From Comamonas sp. lk (GTDB lineage: Bacteria; Pseudomonadota; Gammaproteobacteria; Burkholderiales; Burkholderiaceae_C), in assembly GCA_945860595.1 (NCBI GenBank), contig CAMAQV010000006.1, forward strand, positions 1-64,000: a stretch of 64,000 nt of DNA, read 5' to 3'. Position 1 is the stretch's first letter. Every line of letters starts with the position of its first letter. Of the stretch, positions 35,286 through 47,434 are shown piece by piece. The notes under the pieces are model-generated. The model was given only the letters and a program-made list of their open reading frames with translations, made no database searches and was not told the DNA's origin. Position numbers and translations under genes: made by a program.

Positions 35286-35651
35286 ATGAGCCTGAAATAC
35301 ACCGTTGAACATGAATGGGTCGCTGCCGACCACGCGATTGCCACTGTCGGTATTACCCACCACGCGCAGGACGCGCTGGGCGATGTGGTCTTTGTCGAAC
35401 TGCCCGAGGTGGGCAAGAGCTTTGCCCAGGGCGAGGTCACCGGCGTAGTCGAGTCGGTCAAAGCCGCAGCCGATGTGTACATGCCGGTGTCCGGCGAGAT
35501 CGTGGAAGTCAATGAGGCGCTGCGCGAGGAGCCGGCGCTGGCCAATACCGACCCGATGGGCGCAGGCTGGTTCTTCAAAGTACGCCTGCGCAACAGCGCC
35601 GAGCTCGACGCGCTCATGGACGAGGCAGCCTACAAAGCCTTGACCCAGTAG
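35286..35651 (+). CDS. gcvH: Glycine cleavage system H protein
   Basis: The lipoylated shuttle protein of the glycine cleavage complex, 121 residues. The lipoyl-lysine motif is [19 protein letters not shown], with the modified Lys at about residue 60. The N-terminus [12 protein letters not shown] and the [12 protein letters not shown] stretch are standard. It sits 46 bases after gcvT and 53 before gcvP. The C-terminal part of lipA, whose product installs the lipoyl sulfurs, lies at the right edge of the window. Confidence 0.97.
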   Translation: MSLKYTVEHEWVAADHAIATVGITHHAQDALGDVVFVELPEVGKSFAQGEVTGVVESVKAAADVYMPVSGEIVEVNEALREEPALANTDPMGAGWFFKVRLRNSAELDALMDEAAYKALTQ

Positions 35652-35704
35652 CGCGCCCGGGCGGTCCCGCGCGCTTTTGCACCTTCCCCGAACAAGGACA
35701 CACC

Positions 35705-38614
<2,910 letters not shown>

Positions 38615-38626
38615 CCCGCGGCTGCC

Positions 38627-39301
38627 GTGGCGCTCAGTCCCGAACTGGCAGCCTGGCGTAGTGTGCAGCGCCACAGCCTGCTGCGCGCCCGCCAGGCGGT
38701 CCCCGCCGCCGCACACGCGGCGTGGAGCGCGTCCATTAACGCGTGGCTCAACGCCGGGCTGGGTCACCTGGGCCGCGATTGGGTGCTGGGCTTGTGCTGG
38801 CCCTTCAGAGCTGAATTTGACGCCCGCCACTTTGCCGCCCGCTTGCGCCGATTCGGCGTGCAATCCGCGCTGCCGGTGGTGCGCGGTGCCGGCCTGGGGC
38901 TCGCGTTCCGGGCCTGGTCGCCAGGCACTGCCATGGAGCGCGGCGCCTATGGAATCCCCTATCCGCGCGACAGCGCCGTGCTGCGACCGGATCTGCTGCT
39001 GATGCCGCCGGTAGGCATTGACGCGCAGGGCTTTCGCCTGGGCTATGGTGGGGGCTACTTTGACCGCACGCTGGCCGCGCAGCACCCGCGCGCCCTATGC
39101 GTTGCCGTGGGCTTTGAGATTAGTCGCATCCCCAGCATCCAGCCGCAGGCGCACGACATCGGGATGGACGCGCTGGTGACCGAGCGCGGTCTGCAGGTTA
39201 AGGGCAGCAGCGGGCTGGAGGCGGTGGACGCAGCGCAGTTCCGGCAGCGCTTGACAGAGCTTGGCGCGCAACGCGCTTACCGGGCTCAGGGCGCAAGGTA
39301 G
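38627..39301 (+). CDS. 5-formyltetrahydrofolate cyclo-ligase
   Basis: Converts 5-formyl-THF, a side product of glycine hydroxymethyltransferase, to 5,10-methenyl-THF with ATP. The product has 224 residues and starts with GTG at 38627, 12 bases after the gcvP stop. The diagnostic motifs are LLLMPPVGID and FRLGYGGGYFDRTL (about residues 135-148), which bind phosphate and folate. Placement behind gcvP suggests it is co-transcribed and under glycine riboswitch control, fitting its role in keeping folate pools free of an inhibitor of glycine/serine enzymes. It overlaps the convergent GFA gene by 16 bases. Confidence 0.9.
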   Translation: MALSPELAAWRSVQRHSLLRARQAVPAAAHAAWSASINAWLNAGLGHLGRDWVLGLCWPFRAEFDARHFAARLRRFGVQSALPVVRGAGLGLAFRAWSPGTAMERGAYGIPYPRDSAVLRPDLLLMPPVGIDAQGFRLGYGGGYFDRTLAAQHPRALCVAVGFEISRIPSIQPQAHDIGMDALVTERGLQVKGSSGLEAVDAAQFRQRLTELGAQRAYRAQGAR

Positions 39302-39720
39302 GCCTGCTGGAAGGTCGGCACACCCTCTGGGATTTGGACCCAGGGCAGTTTGGACTGCGCCCACACGTGGCGGTCCACCGTGAACCAGTCCTGTTCGTCC
39401 AGCGTGCCTACGGCCACTGCGCGCACGCCGGGTCGAAACTCGGCGCTATGGCCCAGCGTGGTGCCGCAGCGTGAGCAAAAATTCATACGCAACCAGCGTC
39501 CGCTGGCGTCTGAAATATGTTCGTGCGTGGCCACCTCACCCTGCACAAACTCCACAGCCTCATGCGGAAAAAATGCCACCATGGCAAACGCGCTGGCCAG
39601 GCGGCGCCGGCAAAAGGTGCAATGGCAGACCACGGTCAGCGCGGGCTTGCCCTGCACGCGGTACCGTACCGCGCCGCATACGCATCCACCCTCATGGATG
39701 GGAGGGGAAGTTGGGGTCAT
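39286..39720 (-). CDS. GFA-family (glutathione-dependent formaldehyde-activating-like) protein
   Basis: A zinc protein of 144 residues from the GFA/CENP-V family. The metal-binding cysteines are in GGCVCGAVRYRVQG (about residues 12-25), CHCTFCRRRLASAF (about 34-47), and NFCSRCGTTLG (about 86-96). The founding member was described as spontaneously joining formaldehyde to glutathione, but most paralogues have no proven activity, so the substrate here is open. The neighbouring one-carbon genes make formaldehyde handling possible. The next gene upstream encodes an SRPBCC protein on the same strand, six bases away. Confidence 0.8.
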   Translation of the reverse strand: MTPTSPPIHEGGCVCGAVRYRVQGKPALTVVCHCTFCRRRLASAFAMVAFFPHEAVEFVQGEVATHEHISDASGRWLRMNFCSRCGTTLGHSAEFRPGVRAVAVGTLDEQDWFTVDRHVWAQSKLPWVQIPEGVPTFQQAYLAP

Positions 39721-39726
39721 GGCGGA

Positions 39727-40143
39727 CTAATGCGCATTGTGGCGCGCCACAACATGGCGGGCGAAGTTATCCAAGATAGACTGCCAGCCCTGGCGCTGGG
39801 CCTCTTCGGGGTGCTCGGATTCCGGGACGAAACTAATCGTCACCAGCACACCGCCTGCCGTCGAGACCAACTCAACATCTGCGCTGCGGTCACCAAAGGT
39901 ATAGGCCAGTCTGTGGGGCGAGTCGACCACGGTGTACACACCCGCGAAGTCAAAGCCGAAGGAACCATCCCTGGCCTCCATACGCGATGAAAACGTGCCA
40001 CCTACCCGCAGATCAACAGTGGCGGAGGTCGTGTGCCAGTCGGCGGATGCGGCGTTCCAGAGCTTAATGTCCTCAGGCGAGGTGTAGGCACGCCAGACTT
40101 TGTCGATGGGCGCTGCGACCAGCGTAGAAACCGTGATTCTCAT
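39727..40143 (-). CDS. SRPBCC (AHSA1-like) domain protein
   Basis: A 138-residue START-like fold protein. The N-terminus IDKVWRAYTSPEDIKLWNAASADWHT and the core FDFAGVYTVVDSPHRLAYTFGDR, with TISFVPESEHPEEAQRQGWQSILDNFARHV at the end, are typical of the AHSA1 branch. These proteins bind hydrophobic ligands and often lie near ArsR regulators; none is seen here. A 19-base perfect inverted repeat starts 28 bases upstream of the ATG and may be its operator. It probably forms a two-gene unit with the GFA-family gene. Confidence 0.8.
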   Translation of the reverse strand: MRITVSTLVAAPIDKVWRAYTSPEDIKLWNAASADWHTTSATVDLRVGGTFSSRMEARDGSFGFDFAGVYTVVDSPHRLAYTFGDRSADVELVSTAGGVLVTISFVPESEHPEEAQRQGWQSILDNFARHVVARHNAH

Positions 40144-40170
40144 GGGTGCTCCTGGTGGGGCTAGCGATCG

Positions 40171-40189
40171 ATGATGGCACTGCCATCAT
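40171..40189. promoter_or_regulatory. 19-base palindrome upstream of the SRPBCC gene
   Basis: ATGATGGCA and TGCCATCAT flank a single central C, a perfect inverted repeat with 9-base arms. It lies between the livF stop and the SRPBCC start. It could be an operator for a dimeric repressor, or form a hairpin after livF. There is no T tract, so an operator is preferred. Confidence 0.5.
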
Positions 40190-40209
40190 AGGCCGGCGGC
40201 CGCAGATGC

Positions 40210-41070
40210 CTACAGCCAGCGCTTGCGACGCCGGTAAGACTTCATCCCGCGAAAGCTCTTGCGCCCTTCCTTGGCCAGACCCAGATAGAACTCCTTGACG
40301 TCGGCGTTTTCGGATAGCTCCTTGGCAGTGCCATCCATCATGATCCGCCCGCTCTCCAGGATGTAGCCATAGTCGGCATATTTGAGCGCCACATTGGTGT
40401 TCTGCTCGGCCAGCAGGATGCTGACCCCTTCCTTTTGGTTGAGTTCGCGCACGATCTCAAAAATCTCGGCCACGATTTGCGGCGCCAGGCCCATAGACGG
40501 TTCGTCCAGCAACAACATGCTGGGCTTGGCCATCATCGCGCGGCCAATCGCCACCATCTGCTGCTCGCCGCCGGAGGTGTAACCGGCCAGGCTGGTGCGG
40601 CGCGTTTTCAAGCGGGGGAAATAGGCGTAAATTTTCTCCAGCTCGTCACGCACCTGCGCCCGGTTGATGGGACGCGCATAGGCGCCTGTGATCAGGTTGT
40701 CTTCGACGCTCAGATGTCCAAAGCAATGTCTGCCTTCCATCACCTGCACCATGCCCATACCGACCATCTCGCCCGGGGCCAGCGCCTCGGTGCGCTGGCC
40801 GCGAAACTCGATCGAACCCTTGGTCACCTCACCCCGCTCCGAGGCCAGCAGCGTCGAGACCGACTTCAAGGTCGTACTCTTGCCCGCGCCGTTGGCACCG
40901 AGCAGAGCGACGATCTTGCCCTGCGGCACCTCAAAGGAGACACCACGCAGCACCAAGATCACGTGGTCGTAGATGACCTCGATGTTCTTGACCGCCAAGA
41001 TAGGCTGCGCCGCTGCCTGGGACACTGCGGCGCTGCCCGTCAGGGAAGCAGAGGCGGTAGCGGTGTTCAC
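40210..41070 (-). CDS. livF: Branched-chain amino acid-type ABC transporter ATPase LivF
   Basis: ATP-binding subunit of a Liv (HAAT) importer, 286 residues from a GTG at 41070 that overlaps the stop of the binding-protein gene (GTGA). Walker A is GANGAGKST (about residues 56-64), the signature YTSGGEQQMVAIGRAMM, and Walker B LLLDEPSMGLAP, typical of LivF. A 20-residue Ala/Ser-rich extension precedes the domain. It ends the leftward operon ligase-livG-livH-livM-binding protein-livF. The C-terminus is unusually basic (SYRRRKRWL). Confidence 0.9.
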   Translation of the reverse strand: MNTATASASLTGSAAVSQAAAQPILAVKNIEVIYDHVILVLRGVSFEVPQGKIVALLGANGAGKSTTLKSVSTLLASERGEVTKGSIEFRGQRTEALAPGEMVGMGMVQVMEGRHCFGHLSVEDNLITGAYARPINRAQVRDELEKIYAYFPRLKTRRTSLAGYTSGGEQQMVAIGRAMMAKPSMLLLDEPSMGLAPQIVAEIFEIVRELNQKEGVSILLAEQNTNVALKYADYGYILESGRIMMDGTAKELSENADVKEFYLGLAKEGRKSFRGMKSYRRRKRWL

Positions 41071-42413
41071 GAGCACTTTTTCGGCGTGATCTTGTTCTCG
41101 ACGGCGTATTTCGCTGCCGATTCTTCGATGAGCGTGCGGATGAAAGCCGGATCAGGTGCCGGGGTCCACGAACTGACCATCACGAACTTGGTACCGTCCC
41201 ACTGCATCACGCGGAAACGTTCGGAACCGTCATGCTTGGAGCAGGACATTTTGAATGGCGCAGACATGCCCTGGATACCGATCTCTTTGAGCTTGGCCTC
41301 CGAAATGTCCAGTGCTTCGTAGCCGTCGCGGAACTCAGGCCCGGTGACGGTTTTGCCATTCTTTTTGTGGATGCGCTGCGCGTTCTTCAAGGCTTCCACC
41401 CACATCGTTGCAGCGCCCACGCCACGGTTGTAATACACCGATCCGATGCGCTCGGGGTCTTTCAGGTTACCCTTGCCAGCTCCGTACACCACTTTCTCGA
41501 TGTCCTGAATTAGCGGGAACTTGCCTGGAACCGCATTGGCGGTCACATAGGTGCCCTTAGCGGCGTCACCTGCGGGAACCATGTCCTCTTCAGCGCCGCC
41601 AAAGGAGACATAAATCATGCGATTACGCGGAAAACCGACACGGGCTGCGTTGGTGATCGCGGTGGAATTCATACCCGAACCCGCGCCCCAGAAGGTCACC
41701 CAGTCCGCTTTCTCGCGCCGGATTTGCAGCCACTGCGACTGCTGCTCCAAGCCCGGTGGGGGCACGGGGATCTCCAACAGACGCACACCCCACTGCTTGG
41801 CGACCTCCCGCATCGCCGGCAAAGGCTCGCGTCCGAAGGCGCTGTCGATGTGCAGATGCACTACGGTCTTGCCCTTCATCTTGTCGATGCCACCTTCTTG
41901 CTGTGCCATAAAGGACATTTGCACCGCAACCTGGCCCCAGTAGTGACCGGCGGCATTGAAGACCCAGGGCCAGACGGTGCCGTCGGCTCCATCGGTGCGG
42001 CCGTACCCGTACTGGGCAAGCACCACGTTATCCGGCTCCATGCGGTTGATCACCGCATAAGCGCCCGGCGTTCCCAAGGTATCAAACACAACCATGCGCT
42101 GATTACCTTTGGTCAGCAGACGCTGGTAGCACTCCACGGTGCGCGACGCGTTGTACTCGGTCTCGCACTCCTCATAGGTCAGCTTGACGCCATTGACGCC
42201 GCCAAACTTCATATTCACATAGTTCAGATAATCGATGATGCCGCCGTAGTAGCCGGTACCCATGGCGGAGTATGGACCGACCCGGCTGCTTGGAATGCCG
42301 AAATACTGTTCCTGGCCCTGGGCCATCACGGCCGTAGGAGTGGCGGCTGCAAAAGCCAATCCTGCCGCGAGCAAGCCGCGCAGGATCACGCTACGAATCG
42401 AGTGGTATCTCAT
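41067..42413 (-). CDS. ABC transporter periplasmic substrate-binding protein (Liv/HAAT type)
   Basis: The 448-residue product has a signal peptide (MRYHSIRSVILRGLLAAGLA..., cleaved after VMA-Q) and the type I periplasmic binding fold of the amino-acid/amide/urea group. The length and motifs (GGIIDYLNYVNMKFGGVNGVKL, VFDTLGTPGAYAVINRM) fit the larger subfamily that is often linked with aromatic or aliphatic acids, not the 370-residue leucine-binding proteins. The gene order with an acyl-CoA ligase suggests a carboxylic acid ligand, but this is inference. Confidence 0.85.
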   Translation of the reverse strand: MRYHSIRSVILRGLLAAGLAFAAATPTAVMAQGQEQYFGIPSSRVGPYSAMGTGYYGGIIDYLNYVNMKFGGVNGVKLTYEECETEYNASRTVECYQRLLTKGNQRMVVFDTLGTPGAYAVINRMEPDNVVLAQYGYGRTDGADGTVWPWVFNAAGHYWGQVAVQMSFMAQQEGGIDKMKGKTVVHLHIDSAFGREPLPAMREVAKQWGVRLLEIPVPPPGLEQQSQWLQIRREKADWVTFWGAGSGMNSTAITNAARVGFPRNRMIYVSFGGAEEDMVPAGDAAKGTYVTANAVPGKFPLIQDIEKVVYGAGKGNLKDPERIGSVYYNRGVGAATMWVEALKNAQRIHKKNGKTVTGPEFRDGYEALDISEAKLKEIGIQGMSAPFKMSCSKHDGSERFRVMQWDGTKFVMVSSWTPAPDPAFIRTLIEESAAKYAVENKITPKKCS

Positions 42414-42446
42414 GTCGATGTCTCCTAGTAGTTTGTGGTGGGATGC

Positions 42447-43514
42447 TCAGTACTTGAACGGCCACAGGCGCAGCCGCTCCTTCGTGATCTGCCAAAGACG
42501 CGCCAGACCCAAGGGCTCGAAGATCAGAAAAACAATGATCAAGACGCCAAAGATCACCTGCTCCAGCGCCGAGGTGATGGTCGCATCGACAGCGGCACCA
42601 AATACCGCATGGAAAAAGATATTCAGAAAAATAGGCAGCAACAAAATGAACGCAGAACCAAGGAAGGCACCCAATATGGTGCCCAGTCCACCGATGATCA
42701 CCATGAACAGAATGCGAAAAGACAACTCGATGTTGAAGCCCGTCGGCTCTGCGGTCTGTAGATAAGCGAACAGGTAGAGCGCGCCGCCTACGCCGCAGTA
42801 AAAAGAACTGATGGCAAAAGCCTGCAGCTTGGTGCGCAACAGCGATAAACCCATGGCCTCGGCCGCGACATCCATATCGCGCACTGCCATCCAGCCGCGC
42901 CCCACACTGCCCGCAGCCATATTCGCCGCCAGCAAGGCCAGCCCGGCGACAATGGCAAACACCACCAGGTATTTCTCGGCCGGTGTGCCCATGGTGTGGC
43001 CAAAGACCACAATAGCCTGCGCGTTGATGATGCCCGAGCTGTCGTAGTTCTTGAACCAGCCAAACTTGTCCAGCGCCCAGACAATGAAGAACTGCGACGC
43101 CAGTGTGGCTACCGCCAGATACAGCCCGCGGATACGCAAACTGGGCAGCCCGAACAAGATACCGATGACCGCCGCTATCAACCCGGAGAGCAGTACCGCT
43201 GCGACAAATGGAATACCGGGCACGCGCAGGATCAGGTTGTAGCAAGCGAAGGCACCGGCAGCCATGAACCCGGCCGAGCCCAGCGACAGCTGCCCGGCAT
43301 ACCCCATCAGGATGTTCTGCCCCAAGGCCACCAGGGCCAGCACCAGCCACGGGATCAGGATGGCGCTGAGCCAGTAATCACTGGCCGCAAGAGGAATGCC
43401 CGCCAAACCAATGACAAAAAGCACCACCATGCCGACGCGGTCCTGTCGAAGCTGCAGCAACCGCCGGTCCTGCCCATAACTGCTTGAATATTGGCCAGAC
43501 TCTCTGTAGAACAT
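42447..43514 (-). CDS. livM: Branched-chain amino acid-type ABC permease LivM
   Basis: Inner-membrane permease of the Liv-type importer, 355 residues with about eight to ten membrane helices. The signature regions are GQNILMGYAGQLSLGSAGFMAAGAFACYN (about residues 64-92) and GGLGTILGAFLGSAFILLLP near the C-terminus. It follows livH after 29 bases and precedes the binding-protein gene on the same strand. It has a 30-residue hydrophilic N-terminal extension (YRESGQYSSSYGQDRR). Confidence 0.92.
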   Translation of the reverse strand: MFYRESGQYSSSYGQDRRLLQLRQDRVGMVVLFVIGLAGIPLAASDYWLSAILIPWLVLALVALGQNILMGYAGQLSLGSAGFMAAGAFACYNLILRVPGIPFVAAVLLSGLIAAVIGILFGLPSLRIRGLYLAVATLASQFFIVWALDKFGWFKNYDSSGIINAQAIVVFGHTMGTPAEKYLVVFAIVAGLALLAANMAAGSVGRGWMAVRDMDVAAEAMGLSLLRTKLQAFAISSFYCGVGGALYLFAYLQTAEPTGFNIELSFRILFMVIIGGLGTILGAFLGSAFILLLPIFLNIFFHAVFGAAVDATITSALEQVIFGVLIIVFLIFEPLGLARLWQITKERLRLWPFKY

Positions 43515-43543
43515 AGGGTATTTGCCTGGGTTGAGCCGCGCTG

Positions 43544-44437
43544 TCAGACGCGCCGAATAATCTTCTCGCCGAACAGGCCCTCTGGCCGCACCAGCAGGAA
43601 CAGAACCGCCAGCACATAAGGAAGCCAGCCCTCAATTCCGCCGCCGACAAAGGGGCCCAGATAGACCTCGGCTATTTTCTCGGCAGCCCCGACGATGAGG
43701 CCCGCCACAATCACGCCTGGCACCGAAGTGAACCCACCGATGATGAGCACCGGCATGGCCTTCAAAGCCACGCCCACGAGGGCAAACTGCACACCGCTGC
43801 GCGCCCCCCACATCATGCCGGCCACCAGCGCCACCACGCCCGCAGTGGCCCACACCACCACCAAAATCTGTTTGAGCGGAATGCCAACCGACAGCGCAGC
43901 CGCGTTGTCATCTGCCACCGCACGCAGCCCACGGCCAACCTTGGTCTTAGAGAATATCAAAGCCAGCACCGCAACCATGATGCCCGCCACCAAACCAGCG
44001 GCCACATCCAGTTGGCTGACCAGAATGTCGACCTTGTCGGCAAGCCAGCCCATGGGCTCGTCCGGTATGCCCAGATCTAAGCGGCGCACTTTCACCCCCC
44101 AGGCGAGTTGCGCCACGCCTTCGATAACAAAGGCCAAACCAATAGTGGCCATCAGCAAGGTGTCTTCGCTCTGACCCACCAGGGGCCGCAGCACAAGGCG
44201 CTCGGTCACCACGCCCACGACCACCATCAGCGCCACCGTCACCGGCAGCGCAGCCCAGAAATTCAGGCCCAGTTCCATGAAGCCGACAAAGGACAAAACC
44301 GCAAAAAACACCATCGCGCCCTGGGCAAAGTTGAACACCCCCGAGGCCTTGTAAATGAGCACAAAGCCCAGCGCCACCAGCGAATACATCACGCCTGACA
44401 GCAAGCCACCGACCAGCACCTCAAAGAAAAAATTCAT
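43544..44437 (-). CDS. livH: Branched-chain amino acid-type ABC permease LivH
   Basis: Second permease of the importer, 297 residues with about eight helices. It has the LivH features VGGLLSGVMYSLVALGFVLIYKASGVFNFAQGAM at the N-terminus (about residues 9-42), ALVGVALKAMPVLIIGGFTSVPG in the second half, and LLVRPEGLFGEK at the C-terminus. It lies 14 bases downstream of livG. Together with LivM it forms the membrane channel served by LivG and LivF. Confidence 0.92.
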   Translation of the reverse strand: MNFFFEVLVGGLLSGVMYSLVALGFVLIYKASGVFNFAQGAMVFFAVLSFVGFMELGLNFWAALPVTVALMVVVGVVTERLVLRPLVGQSEDTLLMATIGLAFVIEGVAQLAWGVKVRRLDLGIPDEPMGWLADKVDILVSQLDVAAGLVAGIMVAVLALIFSKTKVGRGLRAVADDNAAALSVGIPLKQILVVVWATAGVVALVAGMMWGARSGVQFALVGVALKAMPVLIIGGFTSVPGVIVAGLIVGAAEKIAEVYLGPFVGGGIEGWLPYVLAVLFLLVRPEGLFGEKIIRRV

Positions 44438-44451
44438 GTCTGCCGGCCCTT

Positions 44452-45288
44452 CTAGTCTGCGACGCCCAGATAGGCTTTGATCACTTCGGGGTTAGAGCGC
44501 ACTTCGTCAGGCGGACCATCACCGATTTTCTTGCCGTAGTCCAGCACCACCACGCGGTCCGACAGGTCCATCACCACGCCCATGTCGTGCTCGATCAGCA
44601 CCACCGTGGTTCCGTAGTGGTCATTCACGTCCAGGATGAAGCGGCACATGTCCTGCTTTTCCTCGATGTTCATGCCTGCCATGGGTTCGTCCAGGAGCAG
44701 AATTTTGGGTTGCGCCGCCAGCGCGCGCCCGAGTTCGACACGCTTTTGCAAGCCGTAAGGCAGGCGTTTAACCGGCGTCTTGCGGATGTGCTCAATCTGC
44801 AGGAACTCAATGATCTCTTCGACTTTCTCGCGGTTGGCGGTCTCCTCGCGCTGCGCACGGGGCAGTTGGAAAGCGACTTCAAGGAAGTTGGCGTGCTCAC
44901 GCTGGCTGCATCCGGCCATGATGTTATCCAGCACCGTCATTCCTTTGAACAGCGCGATGTTCTGGAAGGTACGCGATATACCCATGGCCGCCGCCCGGTT
45001 GGGCGTCATGTCGGTGAGCTTTTGGCCACGCAGGGTGATCGTGCCCTCCTGGGGCCGGTAGACACCGTTGATCACGTTCAGCATGGAGCTTTTACCGGCA
45101 CCGTTGGGGCCGATGATGGCGCGGATTTCGTGCTCCAGCACATTGAACGAGATGTTGGTCAAGGCCTTGACACCGCCAAACCGCAGCGACACCGAGTCGA
45201 GTTCCAGAATGGGCTTGCCGATGGCAAAGCCCCGCTGAATGGTCGACATGCCGTCGCCGTGCGCGTGTTCGTGGGTTGCCATGTCCAT
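44452..45288 (-). CDS. livG: Branched-chain amino acid-type ABC transporter ATPase LivG
   Basis: ATP-binding subunit, 278 residues from the ATG at 45288, immediately after the ligase stop; a second ATG at 45282 is also possible. Walker A is GPNGAGKSS, the linker region carries AAMGISRTFQNIALFKGMTV, the signature is LPYGLQKRVELGRAL and Walker B is LLLDEPMAGMN. The C-terminal VLDYGKKIGDGPPDEVRSNPEVIKAYLG is characteristic of LivG. The signature has YGLQK in place of SGG, as is seen in this subfamily. Confidence 0.92.
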   Translation of the reverse strand: MDMATHEHAHGDGMSTIQRGFAIGKPILELDSVSLRFGGVKALTNISFNVLEHEIRAIIGPNGAGKSSMLNVINGVYRPQEGTITLRGQKLTDMTPNRAAAMGISRTFQNIALFKGMTVLDNIMAGCSQREHANFLEVAFQLPRAQREETANREKVEEIIEFLQIEHIRKTPVKRLPYGLQKRVELGRALAAQPKILLLDEPMAGMNIEEKQDMCRFILDVNDHYGTTVVLIEHDMGVVMDLSDRVVVLDYGKKIGDGPPDEVRSNPEVIKAYLGVAD

Positions 45289-45289
45289 G

Positions 45290-47227
45290 TCAGGCTGCCT
45301 TTTGGCGTGTTTGCGCCGCGAAAGTCTTCGCATCACGAATGCGGATATCAGAGGAGATTGTGCCCACGCTGCCATCCACGTAGCGGACTTCGGCATCGAC
45401 ATGACCCACGGGGCTGCCGTCGTACAAGGCCTGCACCAGGCTGGCAAAGCGGCGGGAAACCACATCGCGACGGACCTTGCGTATGCGGGTGAGTTCCCCG
45501 TCATCCGGCTCGAGTCGCTTTTGCAGCAGCAGGAAGCGGTGGACCTGCGCATGCGCCAACTCGGGGTCTTCGGCCAGTGCAGCGTTGACGCTGGCGATGA
45601 CTTCGCCAATCAAACCGTAGACTTCGTCGAGGGTTGCCAGATCGGCAAAGCCCGTGTAGCTCAGGCCTTCTTTGTCAGCCCAATTACCCACCGCATCGGC
45701 GTCGATGTCGACAAACACGCATACCCGATCGCGCCCATTGCCAAAAACCACCGCCTCGTTGATGTAGTGCGAAAACTTGAGCTTGTTCTCCAGCATCTTG
45801 GGCGCAAACAAGGTGCCGTCGCTGAGCGCGCCAACATCCTGCACCCGGTCCACAATGTGCAGCTGACCGTCCTCATCGAGCCAGCCGGCGTCCCCTGTGT
45901 GGAACCAGCCATCGGCGTTGGTAGCGCGATGCGTGCCTTCCGCATCACCGTGATAACCCAAAAAGAGACCGGGCGAGCGCACTAGCACTTCGCGATCTGG
46001 CCCGAACGCAAGCTCCACCCCGGGTGCAACCGCGCCCACCGCACCGGCCTTGACCCGGCCATTGGATTGCGCGGTGACAAAAAGGCCGGTCTCGGTGGAA
46101 CCATAGAGCTGCTTCAGGTTGATCCCTATCGCGCGGTAAAACAGCAGCAGGTCTGGTCCGGTCGCCTCTCCGGCTGCGTAGGCTACCCGCAAACGGCTCA
46201 TACCCAACACGTCACGCAGCGGGCCGTAAATGAGCACATGGCCCAGGCTGTAAGCCAGACTGTCGGACAGATCTACCGACTCTCCGGCCAACGTACGCGG
46301 TCCCACGCGCTGCGCCACCGCCATGTAATGGTCATACAGGCTGCGCTTGAAACCGCCGGTGTTGTTGATACGAATAGTGACCTGCGTGAGCAAGGCCTCG
46401 AGCACCCGGGGCGGTGCCAGAAAAACCGTGGGCCCCATCTCACGCATATCGTTAAGCATGGTCTCAGACGACTCGGGGCAGCACACACACGAGCCCGTCA
46501 CCATGGGCAGGGCGTAAGCCATCATGTGCTGGGCAATCCATGCCGGGGGCAAGTAGGCGACCGATGTATCCTCTTCTGTCAGACCATCTATCGTGGCGGC
46601 TACACGCGCTCGGTCGATCAATGCGCCATGGGCGTGCACCACGCCGCGCGCCGGCCCGGTTGTGCCCGAGGTGAAAAACAAGGCCGCCGGATCCTTGGAG
46701 CTGCCACGCGCCAGCTCAGCGTCCAACTTTCCGGCAACTTGTGCCATTCCATCGCGACCTTGCGCCAGCAGCGCGTCATAGGCCTGCACATAGGACTGCC
46801 GGTAATGGCGCATACCGATGTCATCGTCGTAAATGATGTGGCGGATGGTTGGGCAGAGCGGCATCGCGGCCAGCAGCTTGTCCACCTGCTCCTGGTTCTC
46901 TGCGAAGACCACACCCATCTTGGCACTTTGGATGGGGCCCGCAATTTCTGCCGCGGTGGTATCGGCAAACAGCGGCACCACCACACCACCCAGCCACTGG
47001 ACGGCAGCCATCGCAGCAAACAGGCGCGGGCGATTCTCGCCGAGCAAGCCCACATGGTCACCGCGCTGCACGCCCGCAGCCGACAAACCGGCCGCCAGCG
47101 CACGCACTTCGTCCGCCAGCGCACGCCAGGTGAGCGTCTGCCAAATGCCGCGGCTCTTTTCGCGCAAGGCCGCGCTCTCGGGACGCGTCTTGGCGTTGTG
47201 CAAAAGGAATTGGGGAAAGGTGTCCAT
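45290..47227 (-). CDS. AMP-forming acyl-CoA ligase (long-chain type)
   Basis: An adenylate-forming ligase of 645 residues (from ATG 47227) that activates a carboxylic acid to its CoA thioester. The P-loop motif is LFFTSGTTGPARGVVHAH (about residues 176-193), KQLYGSTETGLFV carries the A5 Tyr-Gly-x-Thr-Glu segment, and WFHTGDAGWLDEDGQLHIVDR the A7 motif. It heads an operon with a complete Liv-type importer, so it presumably activates the acid that the transporter brings in. The size and sequence suggest the long-chain or aryl/bile acid-CoA ligase branch; the substrate is not deducible. Confidence 0.85.
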   Translation of the reverse strand: MDTFPQFLLHNAKTRPESAALREKSRGIWQTLTWRALADEVRALAAGLSAAGVQRGDHVGLLGENRPRLFAAMAAVQWLGGVVVPLFADTTAAEIAGPIQSAKMGVVFAENQEQVDKLLAAMPLCPTIRHIIYDDDIGMRHYRQSYVQAYDALLAQGRDGMAQVAGKLDAELARGSSKDPAALFFTSGTTGPARGVVHAHGALIDRARVAATIDGLTEEDTSVAYLPPAWIAQHMMAYALPMVTGSCVCCPESSETMLNDMREMGPTVFLAPPRVLEALLTQVTIRINNTGGFKRSLYDHYMAVAQRVGPRTLAGESVDLSDSLAYSLGHVLIYGPLRDVLGMSRLRVAYAAGEATGPDLLLFYRAIGINLKQLYGSTETGLFVTAQSNGRVKAGAVGAVAPGVELAFGPDREVLVRSPGLFLGYHGDAEGTHRATNADGWFHTGDAGWLDEDGQLHIVDRVQDVGALSDGTLFAPKMLENKLKFSHYINEAVVFGNGRDRVCVFVDIDADAVGNWADKEGLSYTGFADLATLDEVYGLIGEVIASVNAALAEDPELAHAQVHRFLLLQKRLEPDDGELTRIRKVRRDVVSRRFASLVQALYDGSPVGHVDAEVRYVDGSVGTISSDIRIRDAKTFAAQTRQKAA

Positions 47228-47434
47228 GCGTAAGTGCTGCAATGAATTAAGGCTTCGCTGTGGCTAGCGCAGCAGTCAATGAACGCGCTGTCCATGCATT
47301 GTTTGCACCTTCAACGTCAAAATGCGTCTTCATCATGTGTTACTTTTTTTTAAACTATGCCGTACGCAGTGACCGATAAAACATCTTGACGAGACTATCG
47401 GATATCACCGGAATTCGATTAGGTATTTACCCGA

